Assembly (NCBI GenBank): GCA_029945375.1
Contig: CM057062.1
Location: 1-64,000 of the forward strand
DNA length: 64,000 bases
Reading direction: 5' to 3'
Source: Agaricus subrufescens
Lineage: Eukaryota; Basidiomycota; Agaricomycetes; Agaricales; Agaricaceae
The position numbers and the translations under genes are program-made. The notes below the pieces were generated by a model. That model did no database searches, was not told the origin of the DNA, and saw only the letters and a program-made list of their open reading frames with translations. Shown piece after piece: positions 10,693 through 23,530 of this stretch (its first letter is position 1; every line of letters begins with the position of its first letter).

Positions 10693-13000
10693 CTACAACT
10701 TTGAACTGTGTGAAGCATGATCATCATCTGGAACAGGCGGAGTGGGAGCAGGTTCTGGATGACTAGATAACAATGATTCTCGTATCTTGCGTATATCTAT
10801 AGGTCCAGGTTGGTCAGGAAGACTAAGCAGCCACTCTTTTACCACGAAGCACAGACGTCTGAAAGCCCAAAACTGGGGGTCCTCCGCCCTGCCCTCATTC
10901 ATACCCAAATAGCTAGAAGACGTCAGTCCTGATTCTTCTTTATTGGGGGGAATCTTATGTTGGGCCCCAGTCAGATCGCCCTTGCTCGTAAGACTAGTAG
11001 CATGGTCTGGAGGGTCTTGATGGCGTGAACATACAGGACACCGTGCAGACTCTGGGCACCGTATACCTTCCAACGCAATGATGTCGGTAGCAACGAGGTA
11101 ATCAGTGGGGTGGTGCAGAAGGGGTGAATGCCGTGAACGGTTCATATAGTTTAAGAATTGGAACTTTAGCTCTATATAACATTCGTGCTCAGCGCTCCTT
11201 CTGGAGAAAAATCGATATAATCGTACCTAGATCCAGACTTTGAATGTCGTTTGTTCCTTCCATGGGCATCAGAAGGGGTGTTAAAAAGCCGTAGTAAAGT
11301 TTGGGCTCGAAAAGGTAGAGGATAGAGTTTTTCATCCGGATATAGAGTTCAACACGATGTTTGAGTAAGATTCGACGAAGTTTTACACTGCGGAAAACAA
11401 GATTTTGGAAGATAAGGGCATTGGTGAAATCGTGTAGTAGCTTGGCATAATGAACTTGTCCTTCTTCTGTAGAACCGCGGCCCGACTGAACATAAAAAAC
11501 AAATTGCGTGCCACTAAAGATCTGCTGCATATCAGGATGCAGAGTTTGACCGAAAACGTTGAGCAAGTTTTCAGCCTTGTTAAATGTCGAACGCAGACTC
11601 TCCATAGAATGGCGAATGACGTCCACTGCATCAGGTTCGAGAACCAGGATGTCAAGTGCTGAAGAAAGTCCCAATCCGATAGAGTATGACTGGGAACAGA
11701 TACGCCACACGTCTTGTAGAGCTGCGAATGACGCATCATGGGCCTTCCAAACGTAGTCGCTCAAAGGGGCGGGACGGAATTCGAACCAGGCAGCCAATCT
11801 GCCAACAACACCATGACGGCCTCTCCACCGCTTCCCGAATGACGAAAGGGTCCAGGCAAATGAGTCGAATATAATCCGTACAAGCCATGAAGTAGGGGAC
11901 TTGTATGGACATTGAAGGGTCAAGAATCTTGGGAATACCACTCCTATAAGAGATTGGAGGAAGGGCATCACGTTGACGACATACAACAGGATGCCTGTAA
12001 TGCTAGCTACCACGAGCGCAGGTATTGCGGCAGCACGATTGATGTTCCAGAGAAAGTATACGAGGCCGGCGGTAAAGAGTGCGATGGATAGCTGAACGAT
12101 AAGGAGTAGGACCTCTGGTGCATGATGTACACCCCAACCAATAAACCCTTCATAACGTAGACGACGCATCCCGAGTACTTCTGTAGGCGAGAGAGATTTA
12201 TCTCTCAAATCTCTCCCCCGGAGAAAGGCAGAGATCCACTGAAGACAGAATGTTCCGATCAAGACAGCGACGAGACTGAGTATAGAGCTCAGGAACCATA
12301 GCTGGTTGACCACAACATTACGATGGTCGGCAATAAAACGCTTGGGGAGCTGTGCGTGGCCTAGAGCACTCGTATCGTTGAGCAATCGAACAACCTCTAT
12401 GAGCAAGTCGGACATGGTATCTTGCTTATCCTCTTGGAGCAACTTGTACGATTCGATCGTGAACGCTGTAACGATTGCCAAGAATAAACCCGCCTGGGAA
12501 ACGATGAGGTGATTGGACTAAGAGATATAACTTCAACCTACCACCACCATTAGGAAGGTAATCTCGTCTTTCAGATCATTACAGACGTTTTCATCGTGCC
12601 GCTCGACAACTTCATTACATTTTTCCCATACATCCTGCGGACCTCCTCTGTTGAAATACGTATAAGAACGCTTAGATGTCCACGTTTCCGAAGGCTGATC
12701 GATGATGAGCTTTAGTGTATATTTTAGTCATATAACGGTCGATGCCTACCTCCGAAGATAATGAAGGTGTGGATTCTGCTCCCTAAGAGACGAAATGCAA
12801 ACAGAGGGCATTAATCTCGAGGTACAAAATGACTGATTTAGGATTTACCTGAGTTTGAGTTGACTGGTTCACCTTACGGCGCCTTCTCATACGTCGCGTT
12901 TGTATAATTCCAAACTGCAACAATTGCAGATAGCAAAGAACATTAATTATCAAGCTAGACAATGACCGGAGTGGCGAGTGGCACGTACCGGTCTGCTCAT
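10693..13000 (-). CDS. DUF6535 multi-pass membrane protein
   Basis: Six exons, 13000-12989, 12914-12849, 12782-12750, 12709-12542, 12493-11227 and 11171-10693, sum to 2,025 nt (674 residues) with every junction in frame. The first exon encodes only MSRP. A basic N-terminus leads to the DUF6535 signature: VWEKCNEVVERHDENV, then DLKDEITFLMVVAGLFLAIV, the first membrane segment, and TAFTIES. Further hydrophobic segments follow (LWFLSSILSLVAVLIGTFCL; VLLLIVQLSIALFTAGLVYF; AIPALVVASITGILLYVV). The C-terminal ~400 residues are soluble-looking and unrecognised. DUF6535 proteins are numerous in Agaricomycetes and of unknown function. The family call is strong and the gene looks intact. Confidence 0.85.
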
Positions 13001-14278
13001 TTGTACGTCAAATGGGAGAGTTGAAGAAAGAGATACAAGCGCTGGTCGGGCAGGAACAGCTTTCATCAATCAACATGTGGATTCTCACGGTGACAAAGGC
13101 AGTGCTTCTGCACCTCAAGCCACTTGACGTTTTTGTCTCAATAGAAGATAACGTATGTTAAGTACAGATAAACCTCATTGCCATTAGCTAGTAATTCTGT
13201 CAGCGTTCTTCAATCCCATCGCATCTCTGAAAAGCCAGCCTTCTTGCCTCGTGATTCAATCGTCCTAAAATATTGCACTATGTGCTGTGTAGGAATAACA
13301 GGTTTGACATCGGACGCCTTCGAAGTTTAGGTCTCTTACGAGGACCGTAGAGGTAGTTGAGGTGAGGAGAGAGAGTGCGTGGGTAATGGTGAATCCTTGA
13401 GAGCAGAGGTCAGCTACTTGATGCGCGGCCTTACCAAAGGATATATATATCGTTAATGTAGCAACAAGGTATGTGACGGAAGGGCTGCCGCTGCTCCTGC
13501 CTGTAGAGAGGAACCTGCATCATCGCCACCAAGCTCGGATACAGTAAGAACGCTATACAGTTCTCTCTGGAATGAGTGAAAGTTGGCGGTGTCAAAGCTC
13601 GGATGATGAGTGATATTGTTCAGAAACTAAACTAGGCACAAATCACCTTTGTGGTGTGTATTTCTATTGGTTGACGCGTTGGTTATCAAATATTAAACTT
13701 GATTTTGGACCGAGGGTTTTCCTTAACAAGATCGCGTTCGTTTCTGGCCTTTGCCCAATCCTGGTTAGTCACTCTGCTTTTAGACATCTAAAGCTGCTTT
13801 TATTCTGATGAGTCTTACTATCACCAGCGTAAACCCCCGATAGAACGTTAGGCTTAGACTAACATTAATGTAGCTGTGAGATAAGTCTTACTCCATATTT
13901 ATTGTCCTCACCTAAAGTACGACAAGGCTTATTGCGTTACTGAATAACGACATGTCATGTCATGGACCTGGTTAGCCTTTCATTTTCATGGCAGCAACAA
14001 GAGTACTTGATGCTGGTTGCCATAGTAGGATCGGTCCATGTGCAACTCACCCCGCGCAGCACAGAGACCGCTTAGAGGGAAATTCAAATGGTGATGCAGA
14101 AGTCAACTTCCTTCCATTCTAGACTACAAACACCTGATGATACCCGAAATGATGCCCGTTCGTTATAACGAAAACTAAGGCTATGTGATATCAAGTGGGT
14201 AAGGCAAATGAAAGAATTTTTGTATCCGAGATCTGGGAGAATGACGACAGACATCAATCAGAGGTGTTTGAAAACAAC
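13001..14278. other. Intergenic between DUF6535 and CBM19-like genes
   Basis: The promoter of the DUF6535 gene lies at the left. No ORF with coding character, repeat or RNA gene was seen in the remainder. Confidence 0.5.
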
Positions 14279-15471
14279 CTAAGCACCGGTGGCAGCAATT
14301 CTAGCATCACGATCTGCAGCGGTAGTGCAAGTGATAGACTGGCAATATTGTCAGTGTCGATGCCCAGATATTTTAATGGCGATAACTTACCGTTCCGGCC
14401 TTGTTTACCAAAGGAAGAGCAGCGCAAGTTAAACCACCACCGCATGAATTCGTTACAAACTTGCCACCAACGCATTGAGCGAAATTGCTGCCAACACAGG
14501 CGTTTTCACCATCGGTACACGACGAATCAGCAGTCAAACCCGCGAATTGTGCATTTAAAGCCTTAGCATCCTGACCGTTCTCTATATTTAGCATCAGTAC
14601 AGTTCAATGACGCGTCCAAATGGTGAGACACACTGAGAAGAAAACTGCTGTTTCCTCCGGCACCAGCAGAACCAGGGGCAACAGCCGCAACAGCACTCCC
14701 GTTACCGGTGTTGCCTGCGTTAGGAGCCAACGCGGGAGCACCACCGCTGCCGCCAGAAGTGCTATTGGCAGGCGTAGCACTACCACCAGAAGCAGCACCT
14801 CCTGTAGTACTTCCTACACCGGGGTCCTGAACAATGTTGTTTAACTGTTGACCATCAGGGATGGGGCCATCGGGGTGGGCGGGGCAAGATCCAGCAGGGT
14901 TGACGGCAGTCAAGCCGAGGGGAACATTTCCGGACTGATCACCGCTGAAGTTAGGGAACTTGGAACCCGCGAATTGACAGTGGAAAAGGCCGTTGAGTTC
15001 AGTGTTCTTGGGGGGTTGTTGACAGTAAGGAACTTGAAGGCTGTCGGGCTAGAATCAAAGCTTTAGCTGATTCAACAAGAATATAATACACGATACATAC
15101 CGCATTGCGTGGTTGTTGGACGAACAATTGAGCCAGTCTGATCATTTCGGGGTCGCTGTTGAGTTGTTTCGCGAGATCGATCATAGCATCGGCAGAGTTT
15201 TGTTGTTCACAAGGACCAGCGGCGGCGAGCAGCGTGGCAGCAGCCGTGATAGCGATCGGGTTGCATTTGGCACCTCCTCCCGCCTTGTTCTATAATGCAT
15301 AAATGAGCTGCCGTTGCGTACGTTTTGCGTAAGAGAAACACTCACGCAGGCTTGTTCCCATGCGGTTTTGGAATCTACGGTATTCTGAGCGATGCGCTTT
15401 TCAAGCAAGGGCACAGCGGAAGACAAGCAGGAAAGAGCGGATAACACGAAGAGAGCGGTGATTTTGACCAT
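14279..15471 (-). CDS. Secreted protein with C-terminal CBM19-like chitin-binding region
   Basis: Five exons, 15471-15346, 15289-15101, 15048-14634, 14581-14391 and 14338-14279, join to 981 nt (326 residues). A signal peptide starts MVKITALFVLSALSCLSSA. The central part has conserved Cys residues and a Gly/Ser/Ala-rich linker. The tail carries the motif common to many basidiomycete CBM19-like proteins: ALNAQF, SSCTDGENACVG, FAQCVGGKFV, C-x3-LTCAALPLVNKAGTSITC, and the ending ARIAATGA. It is expected to act outside the cell, probably on chitin or the cell wall. No catalytic domain was recognised, so binding is the only function inferred. Confidence 0.82.
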
Positions 15472-16123
15472 GGTTACAAAGCTAGGCAGCGTTTCAAAAA
15501 GCCAAAAGAAAGAAAGAGCCGTCAAAATGTCAAGTGAACAGATAAAGGATACAGGAGCGCCGGGCTCGAGAAGGAATACTTTCAGAAAGGTGCGAAAGAA
15601 AAGGAATAGAAATGGAGGAAGGAAACTGCTGGGGCCAAAGCGTTGCGATTGAGTCTGCCTTTTATACCCACTCCTAACGAAATAGGGGGTGACGGAGAAC
15701 AGCCGCCATCGGTGGGAAAAGTTTGTCCATCGCAACGGTTGTAGTACAAGGTCCATGTGGGTGGCCTGGAGATGGAGATGCGAAAGATGGACTCCACAGC
15801 TCCATCACTGTGCGTTGAGAGTACAACGTTCGTTTGTGATGTATCCGAAGGGAGTCGCGATGGAGTGTATTAATAATAATTACTGATCGGTTGCTGATCG
15901 TGAGACAAGGCGACTGCGCAACGCGATCAAACAGCATGTGAATTCAGGGCTAGCAAGCGTTGTAACATTGACGAAGTTAAAAGTATTAATTGAACAACGG
16001 CCTAACTCTCGACATCAGTATCAGTCCTTTATGCAGAAGATATCAACGTGACTAAAAGAAGAAAGATAGTCGTGCAACGTGATTGGTCATATGTAATAGT
16101 ACAAACGAAGAAAAAATAGACGG
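15472..16123. other. Intergenic
   Basis: Promoter of the CBM19-like gene and 3' flank of the sugar transporter. A pyrimidine/purine-rich stretch lies just upstream of the CBM19-like start. Nothing else seen. Confidence 0.5.
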
Positions 16124-18498
16124 CTAGGCCTTTTCCACCGAATCTGAATGCTTCTCGGTCTCTTCGTTGTGTTCCATTTCTAAAACAAAAACCGAATCAA
16201 TATGTTTCGAAAGTGTGAGAATAAGTTTGCTTACTCCTCTCTTGCTTGTCGATATATTGTTGACGCTCATCAGCCGAGACAGCTCCGAAGATAATATCCA
16301 TCTCTTCCAAACTACGGCCTTTCGTTTCAGGAATGAGACTGATGTAAAGAATCAAGCAATCAGCATCATCATGCTCGTGGGCACCAAAAATATGCACTTA
16401 CAGGGAGAATGTACCCATACCGAGGATATTTATAGTCGCAAACGTTATGAACAGTTTCCATCCAAGGTTGGTTACCATGGTCGGCGTGATTTTGGAAATC
16501 ACAAAATCTGTATGAGAAAGCATTACAGTCAGGAAAGTATCGTTCTCGACAGATGATCAATACAGACTGAACAACCACTGCGATGCACTCGCAACTGCCA
16601 AGCCAAAGTGCCTGGTTCGAGTTGGGAAAATATCAGCAACGTAAACCCATGGAAGAGGGCCTGAAGTGATGGTAACGTCAGAAACCAGATATAAGAGCAA
16701 GAAAAAAAAAATCTAAAACATACCCCATCCCATAGAGTAGAAGCAGACGTAGATATAGAGCATGGCCGCCATGGCTTGAGAAGGAGGTGGAGGGGAGGGA
16801 GGGGGCACAGCAGGAACCGGGTGTGTCTTCAAAATTGCACCAATGATGTAGAAGAGGGTTCCCATTCCGAAAGCGGAAATGATCAATGACAGCTTTCTAC
16901 CAAGTGTTTCGACACCGAAGAAGATGAATAGAGCCGTGGCGACGACCTTGACGATACCTACAGTAGAATTACATGGTCACCCTTCTGGCGTTGAAAGACT
17001 TTAAGATAGCCTGCGTACCGTAGATACCACTGGCAAGTAGAGATTGTGTTGTCCCAGTGAATCCAATCTATACTTCTTTCAACTTGGAAATTCACTTCCA
17101 GAAAAAAAAACATACCGAACTGAATATCCGAGGCGCATAATAACTGGGATTGAAGTCAGTACACTCGGCTAATGATAAGGGCATAGGAACCTACTTGACG
17201 GAGTTTTGGCCAGCAAATTGTTGCAACAAGAAAATGAAGAAAGCAATAAAGAAACGGATAAAGTTTCCCTTTCCAAAGAAAGCCTCCTTCAACCCCAAGC
17301 CCTCGCGAGCCTCACGCTCCTCAAGAATAGCAGCCTCAATTTCGGCCATCTCGTGAACAACTTCCGGTGAGTGGGCACTTTCCCTACGGAGATACGCAAG
17401 GTTCTCGATAGCTTCCTTGTTCCGTCCGACCGAGGCTAACCACCTCGGAGATTCCTACATTCACCGGAGTTACCAAGACCATCCCCGATGAGGTTGAGAG
17501 AGACGCACCTTGACCGCCATAAGGCCAATGGACATAATACCAGCCGGTATCAGCTGGATGGCGAAAGGAATTCTCCAAATTAGGACGCTATTCGTATGGT
17601 GGAGGCTCACGCCCACTTTTCTCCATAATTAGCAGTGAACGCTGAGACGAATATCAAGAAACTCACGGTTAACGAAATACGAGATCATAACGCCAATAGC
17701 AACCTATGCTAGCGTTGGAGTTCCGATCGCGTGTCCAAAGCGGTCAAGTCACTCACCATGATTTGGAAACATCCTGTGATGCGACCTCTGACCTCTTTGG
17801 GGGCACACTCGGAAACATAAGCGGGGGACACTGAAGAAATACCACCGATTCCAAAACCGGCAATCACACGACCAGCATAAATTAGACCAAGACCATGCGG
17901 TGGCCCTGAAGCGATAGTTTGGAGGACCTAGGCAAGGTTCAGTGACAATGTGCCATGATGACAGAGATATCACGCACAGCTCCGACTGCAAAAATCAAGG
18001 TGTAAAGTTGCATGGTCATTCTCCGGCCAAAGCGAGCTGTGTGGAATTGCCGTCATCAGTCGTTGACGACTTGGCGGTGAATTACGACATCACTGACCAG
18101 ATACAAAAGCACTCCCGATGGCACCAAAGAACGCGCCAGCCTGGAGAACGGAGACGACATTTGATGAGATGGCATCGGCAGCCTTCTGATTGTCTATGAC
18201 GCCGAATCTGGACTCGAAGTATTTGCTGCTGACGATGCCACCGCTATACATAGCCTGGCTGAGGAACGGGAAACCGAGCTGCGAGCTTGAGTGACTTACG
18301 CAACACCACTGTGAGGCAGCACTTCAGCTTGGTTCCGTCGGTGATTTGAACTAGGCAACGTACGTGTCATAACCAAACAAGATGATCCCCCAATACGCAG
18401 TAAATGCGAGCCCTGAAAGTGTGAGTAACGCCACCAGTGAGAAAGAGGCGTATGGGCATACAATAAACACGGATGTTCTTGAAAATGTCGCTCGGCAT
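16124..18498 (-). CDS. MFS sugar/quinate-type transporter
   Basis: Plasma-membrane proton symporter of the sugar porter family. The gene is cut by many introns. The start reads MPSDIFKNIRLAFTAYW and continues into FGYDTGVAQAMYSGGIV, the family's GYD motif in helix 1. Later come ARFGRRMTMQ (R-x-G-R-R loop), then GRVIAGFGIGGISSVSP and YVSECAPKEVRGR (second signature), and finally the C-terminal ETKGRSLEEMDIIFG. The tail is charged (EHNEETEKHSDSVEKA). The codons for T-G-V-A of GYDTGVA are supplied by a 9 nt exon at 18,300-18,308 flanked by CTCACAG and GTAAGT. The sequence resembles fungal quinate permease and hexose relatives; substrate cannot be told. Confidence 0.88.
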
Positions 18499-21400
18499 GG
18501 CTGAGCGGGTGCGGGGTGGCCGGTGGAGGAGGAGGGGTCCAGCTGAAGCAGAAAGAAGCGAATGGACCAGGCAAAGAACTTTAAGTAAAGCGTCCGGCGG
18601 CCATTCCCATGTGGCAGGCCAGTAGGCTCGAGCTCGATGGGTCTACGGCACTGATCTCCACCTCCTTGCCGGTCCTTTCTCACCCTTCCCCTCCGGCCCG
18701 CTAGCCGCCCTCCCGGCTCGCCCTGACCACAAAGTCAACAAGATTCAACTCCAGATTCGACCCTATTCATTCATTCCCTCAACATCACCTTCGTGTGAAC
18801 ATCGACTGTCCATCTGACTCTTCCTCATGGATATGGGTGTTTCATGCATTCTCCGAAGACCGTCCCGCCTTGGAGTACCCCGACGCTTTGGTTTCCTACC
18901 GTTTCACGTTCTATTCGCTGTTCAACTCGGGGCTCTTAGAGATGCGCTAAGCCTGAGGTCTAGCAAAAAAAAACATATCCCGTCCGACCTTCAAAGGAAA
19001 CAAGTTGACAGTTCCGCTCTACACTCATCAGACTTCTTGCTGACCTCCATTGTCTTATCCAAGGTGTATGCCTGTGCCTGTATCGGGTATAAAAAATCTC
19101 CCTTCCGTCTGCGGCGGGGTACTAGCCCCGAGCGGTAGCCCCACACCAGCCCCGCACCCCCATCAACCATCAGATGGGAATATCGCGGGGCAAGTTCCTA
19201 AGACCTCGCCTTCCACCTCTCGCTTCCCAAAGCCAGCCACCGGCCCCGCGTATTATTGTAGCCAACAAGCCTGACACAGTCAAAGCAACTTTACGCATGC
19301 TAAATAGCACGCCGGCCGGTTGTACTCAAGTCCACCCGGAGCTGACGCCTCAAGCGTCAAGCGTCGCGCCATGATTCATCCATAATCGAGCCGTGTCTGA
19401 ACTTGTGAAGAGCCCGCCAAAGCTTCAAAATTCTTTCATACCGATCATTCGCACCAGAAGCAGGGCCCGAACACCTGAGGGCTAAGGCACAATAAGTTTG
19501 AAACAGACTCATAGCTCCAAAGGGTTGTTCTGATGGCATTGGGGCTTACAGACCGGTCATGTCACCAGCCGGCCACCGAACTTGAAACCATACAGCCGCC
19601 ATACGATGAGAGGTGAGCTTTGTCATGACTCGCAGCATCTTCGCTTGTATCAACAATGGGCAGGTTATCAGGAAGTCGATTGCGCCGAAGGTGAGGGAGT
19701 ACAATATAGTACTTTTATCTTTCTTAGTCATAGAACTGTACTTGCACGGATAGAAATCTCCCAAATTAGATCCAATAGAAAGTCCATATCACTCAGATTT
19801 AGGCAGACTCTAACGCTGATAAGGTGGTCAAAGTCAAAGTGACTTGATAAACTCATCATGAAAAGAAGCAGTTCATCGATGACGACTTCTCACTAAAGTA
19901 ACTCTCTGGGAAACATACTAACCAGTTATCCATTGACGTCCACCGATGGTTTCAGCTTCCACTCCTGTGTTGATGTGCTATCTATAGGGTTTGAATTCTC
20001 CCGATTAACATTTGGAGGGCCCGCGTTCCTCTATGGTGCTTTCCAATTTCATCCGTCACATTTGCCATATTCATACAGTGACTTGAGAATCAAGAGAAAT
20101 ATCAGATGATCATTTATCACCTCATAATTACCAGCACCAGACCTCACTTTGGCCTTAATCTACCCGCAGGCCCGTTTCAGTAGTCTTGGCCTGTCAAATC
20201 ATCTGCCTTGGCAATCTGGGACGTATCACGGGAACCATGGCACGGAAGAACCACGGGACAGAGAAAGTACCAAACACGCTCAGTGGGTCGTCTCATTCTC
20301 ATGAAACCCACCGTGCCGATCAAATTCCAGACGGCTTCTAACCCACTATCAAATTGAGAAGATGTACAATTTAGAAAATGCATGCTGACAAGTACTGTTC
20401 CGATTTACAAGCCAGCATGCTATCTTTCCGTTGAATGAACTTGTTTTCCGTAGGCGACCTGAAGGAGAAAGAAATTAGGCGGAAGCAGAAAGAAGCTAGG
20501 CGAAAGAAAAAACGTTTTCTCTCTTTTTTTAAAGTTGTGACAGCTGCGACGAAGGCACTTAACACTACTTCTGTATTTGACTTTAACATTCTTCTTCTTC
20601 AACGCTCCACACCGCCCGGTTACGATGGGACAAATAGATGTTAGTCAATCCTCACATATTACTTTACAAACACGGGATTGTGAGCAAACAACTGATCATT
20701 ATGGATCACCATTAAAGGTATGAAATTTATCATGGAATAGAGAAGCAGGCCCGTACTAGTAGAAACCGGCCCGGGACGGTTAAAAAATGCTTTCTAGCTT
20801 CTTCTATCTGGCAACAATTTCTACCCACCAGAGTAGCCCGTAGTAAGTTGTCCGATCTCGGATTAACCCGAACATAGAAAAAGAGTCTCTATCAAGTACA
20901 ATAGCACCTTATTGTCCCTCTTAATACTTTAGAGCATAATTAACCGGATGTCATCTGTCTATGCCTGAATTATTCTTGGTATGTTAATTTCCCACTGTCA
21001 TTTTGACTTCCCATCTCCCTTGGGTGAGGGTTGGCATTCTGCAAAAGAAAATATTAAGATCTGTTGACGCTTCTGTCCAGGCAAGGATGTCCGGAAGCAG
21101 AGAAATGGACACAAGTTTGGCCAGTAGATACCACTATATTCATACACTCACTCGGCAGTTGGAGTGTGATAGTGATGGTATGTATACACATGACGCTTCG
21201 GCAGTGAATAGATGCTTCAAGGAAGCAACCTGCCGGGGATATGTGAGAATACTGGGATTCGTGATGTTCTACCATGATAAGTATAAATAGCCTGGGACGC
21301 CGAAGGTTAAACTTGGTCCTAGTTTTGGAGAGATAGCATGTCCCTTTAACTCAGCCTAAGAAATTGGTCGCCTGTCTGTCTACTGCACTTGGAATTTCGA

Positions 21401-21635
21401 ATCACTTGTCATCGAAGAGCATGCTCAGTGCGCGATCTGACTAACCACGATCGACAGATTTGTGCCCCGTAAGTCACGTCAAAGTTCCTCACGCGCACAT
21501 GATAATTCGTTTACGAAGTAGGCACTAAGCCGCGCATAGGGGCCACATGATAAAGGATCAAAAGCCATAGAAGGATCCGGTTAGAATGCTAGCGTCTAAT
21601 CTACAAAAACTTGTGAGCAATAAACCAAGCAGGTG
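18499..21635. other. Long intergenic stretch without recognised gene
   Basis: 3.1 kb. The first ~300 nt, C/T-rich, are the likely promoter of the sugar transporter. Reading frames up to ~100 codons occur but show no family resemblance, no consistent splice pattern and no repeats matching the rest of the window. Could hold a decayed gene or non-coding RNA; nothing supports either. Confidence 0.4.
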
Positions 21636-22466
21636 CTAGCGAGTTAAACGCACTACACTGATTTCTGCATCATTGCTAGCCTCAGGCTGCTCAAGCGGGC
21701 TAGTGGATTCCATCGTACGCCTAACAGCCAGCGGACTTACAGATGTTGTTCCTGCTCCTCCGCTGGAACTCGTCAGACGACGGCTACAGTACTTCCTCGA
21801 AGCCAGCAGAGTGTTGATCTTAACATCCTGTTCCCTCGCCAGCTTTTCCCTTCCGACAACAGTTCCAACCATCTTATCCCTCCTCGTACCGTAACTTGAC
21901 AACACATTTCTCCTGGCATCAATCTTCCCCTCCGTTTTACTACCAAAATCGGTTGCATCGGTATCACAGCCTATCAACCAGGCGTCTCGATGTCGTCCAC
22001 GACCAAAGAGCCCACGAATACTTCCCATTGTGGTGTCAATCTTCTGTTTTTCAATTTGGTCGCACTCAGCTGAAAGGGCGGCGTTTCGTCCGCGATGAAG
22101 GTCTTCGGTATAACGTCTTTCAGTGTCATCGGGTGTTTCTCGGTATTGGTGAAAATGACGGGACGGGATCGGTGCTTGAGGCTGTTCACCAAATGAGATG
22201 TATGGGACTTTTTCATCCTCAGAATCATGTGTGAGACTAGTGGTGGGAATGGGACAGGTTTGGTTTGAACTTGGGATTGCGGGCGCGAGGTGAGCACTGT
22301 ATGGGATCGATGGCTCGGGTACACTGCGAGAGGGGATATCGTCATTGGGACTTGTGCCATGATGATCACTGCGCGTTATGGGTGCCATGATATGCGTGCT
22401 GTCCTGCGCATCAAAGCCGCCCACCCTCTGGCCAGCAAGAAAGTGAGTGTTATGTTCGGACGACAT
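21636..22466 (-). CDS. Hypothetical protein
   Basis: A single open frame of 276 codons starting MSSEHNTHFLAGQ. Composition is hydrophilic with many Ser, Pro, Arg and Asp. The middle is rich in charged residues and probably helical (TERRYTEDLHRGRNAALSAE). There is no signal peptide, membrane segment or motif I recognise. It lies downstream of another minus-strand hypothetical gene, 178 nt away. The open length and amino-acid use favour a real gene. An upstream exon is possible. Confidence 0.45.
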   Translation of the reverse strand: MSSEHNTHFLAGQRVGGFDAQDSTHIMAPITRSDHHGTSPNDDIPSRSVPEPSIPYSAHLAPAIPSSNQTCPIPTTSLTHDSEDEKVPYISFGEQPQAPIPSRHFHQYRETPDDTERRYTEDLHRGRNAALSAECDQIEKQKIDTTMGSIRGLFGRGRHRDAWLIGCDTDATDFGSKTEGKIDARRNVLSSYGTRRDKMVGTVVGREKLAREQDVKINTLLASRKYCSRRLTSSSGGAGTTSVSPLAVRRTMESTSPLEQPEASNDAEISVVRLTR

Positions 22467-22644
22467 GGTTGGCGTAAAAGCAGGGGAAGTGAGACAATTG
22501 ACACCGCTTTGGTTTACAATCCCCTGTAAATGGAAATATTGTCGCCAAACAGCATTCTAGCTGTCTTCTCGAAAATGGTGCGAGATTGATTCCGGTGCAT
22601 AAAATACAGTGACTAGAATACATACATGAGAATACAACCCAGTA

Positions 22645-23423
22645 CTAAACGGTCACAAGTATGAACGCTGAAAGGTCGTAGTATTGAAACATCTGGTGGC
22701 TTCCATAACTTGGTCATAGAAAGATTCATCCTCCGAGTGGAGGAATGACAGAGGAAGTAGAGGCTTACTCGTACGGCCACTCGGAGCGACGATGAGACCG
22801 AGGCCGTCAAGGGCAACGTATGTTGTTTTGTTTGGCGGCACAGGTATAGTTGAGGGTGGCCGCGGAAAGCTTAGAGTGAGGCTGTCAATGTCGTCGGGAT
22901 CCCAGAAACTGCGGTATATCAGCAGATGGCCAAGATGCTTAAATGGCAGTTGACGTACTTCTCCGTGATGGGTGATCTGAACTTGTTCCGTTTCTTGAAT
23001 GTCGGTGATGACTGCGTTTCCGATAGGGCGTAACCGCGGATGGTTGCATCCATATCAAGGGGCAAAGGCTCAGGAGTTTTTTCTTGGGGTGTAGGCAGGC
23101 AGCGCGGGGTCGGAAATGCCGGGGGCGTGCGATTGTACTGGGCATGAATGAGTGACATTAAGCAACAGGGGGCCTAAAAATACCTTGCGTTTGCGAAGAG
23201 CAGTTCGCGTCCAGCGCAGGCCGTCAAGATCATGGAATTCACATTTCACAGACATGAACGGGTTGAGGAGCTGTTGTCGTTGTTCCTTGAAAACGTCAAG
23301 AAAATAGTCACCGAAGGGAGAGGAGCAACATACCTCTGTGACAATGAGGCCTTCGGCATCCTCGATGCGCTGCTCTCTCTCCTGTTCCAAAAGGCGGTTT
23401 CTGCGGTGGTCGTGGCGAGACAT
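22645..23423 (-). CDS. Hypothetical protein, divergent from PCNA
   Basis: Begins MSRHDHRRNRLLEQEREQ, basic and probably helical. The exons join through GTAxxT donors: the last part runs LRKRKYNRTPPAFPTP, then an exon ending RSPITE, then FWDPDDIDSLTLSFPRPP and a tail VALDGLGLIVAPSGR. The stop is placed after a final short exon (22,645). An alternative start exists 12 nt upstream (23,435), and a longer one at 23,492 overlaps the promoter. The start sits only ~108 nt from the PCNA start on the other strand, so the two genes probably share a bidirectional promoter. No known domain was recognised. Confidence 0.5.
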
Positions 23424-23530
23424 AAGGGAAAACATACGGCATCCGAAACAGGAGAATTCAACCAGGGAGTGACGTGACTGCTGATGTGACATGACGCGAG
23501 AAAGATGGACGCGTCTTTGCAGAGACCACC

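Noticed and set aside
18827..19138. Plus-strand 103-codon frame upstream of the sugar transporter
   Set aside because: No family resemblance, no splice partners, and it lies in the promoter-proximal region.
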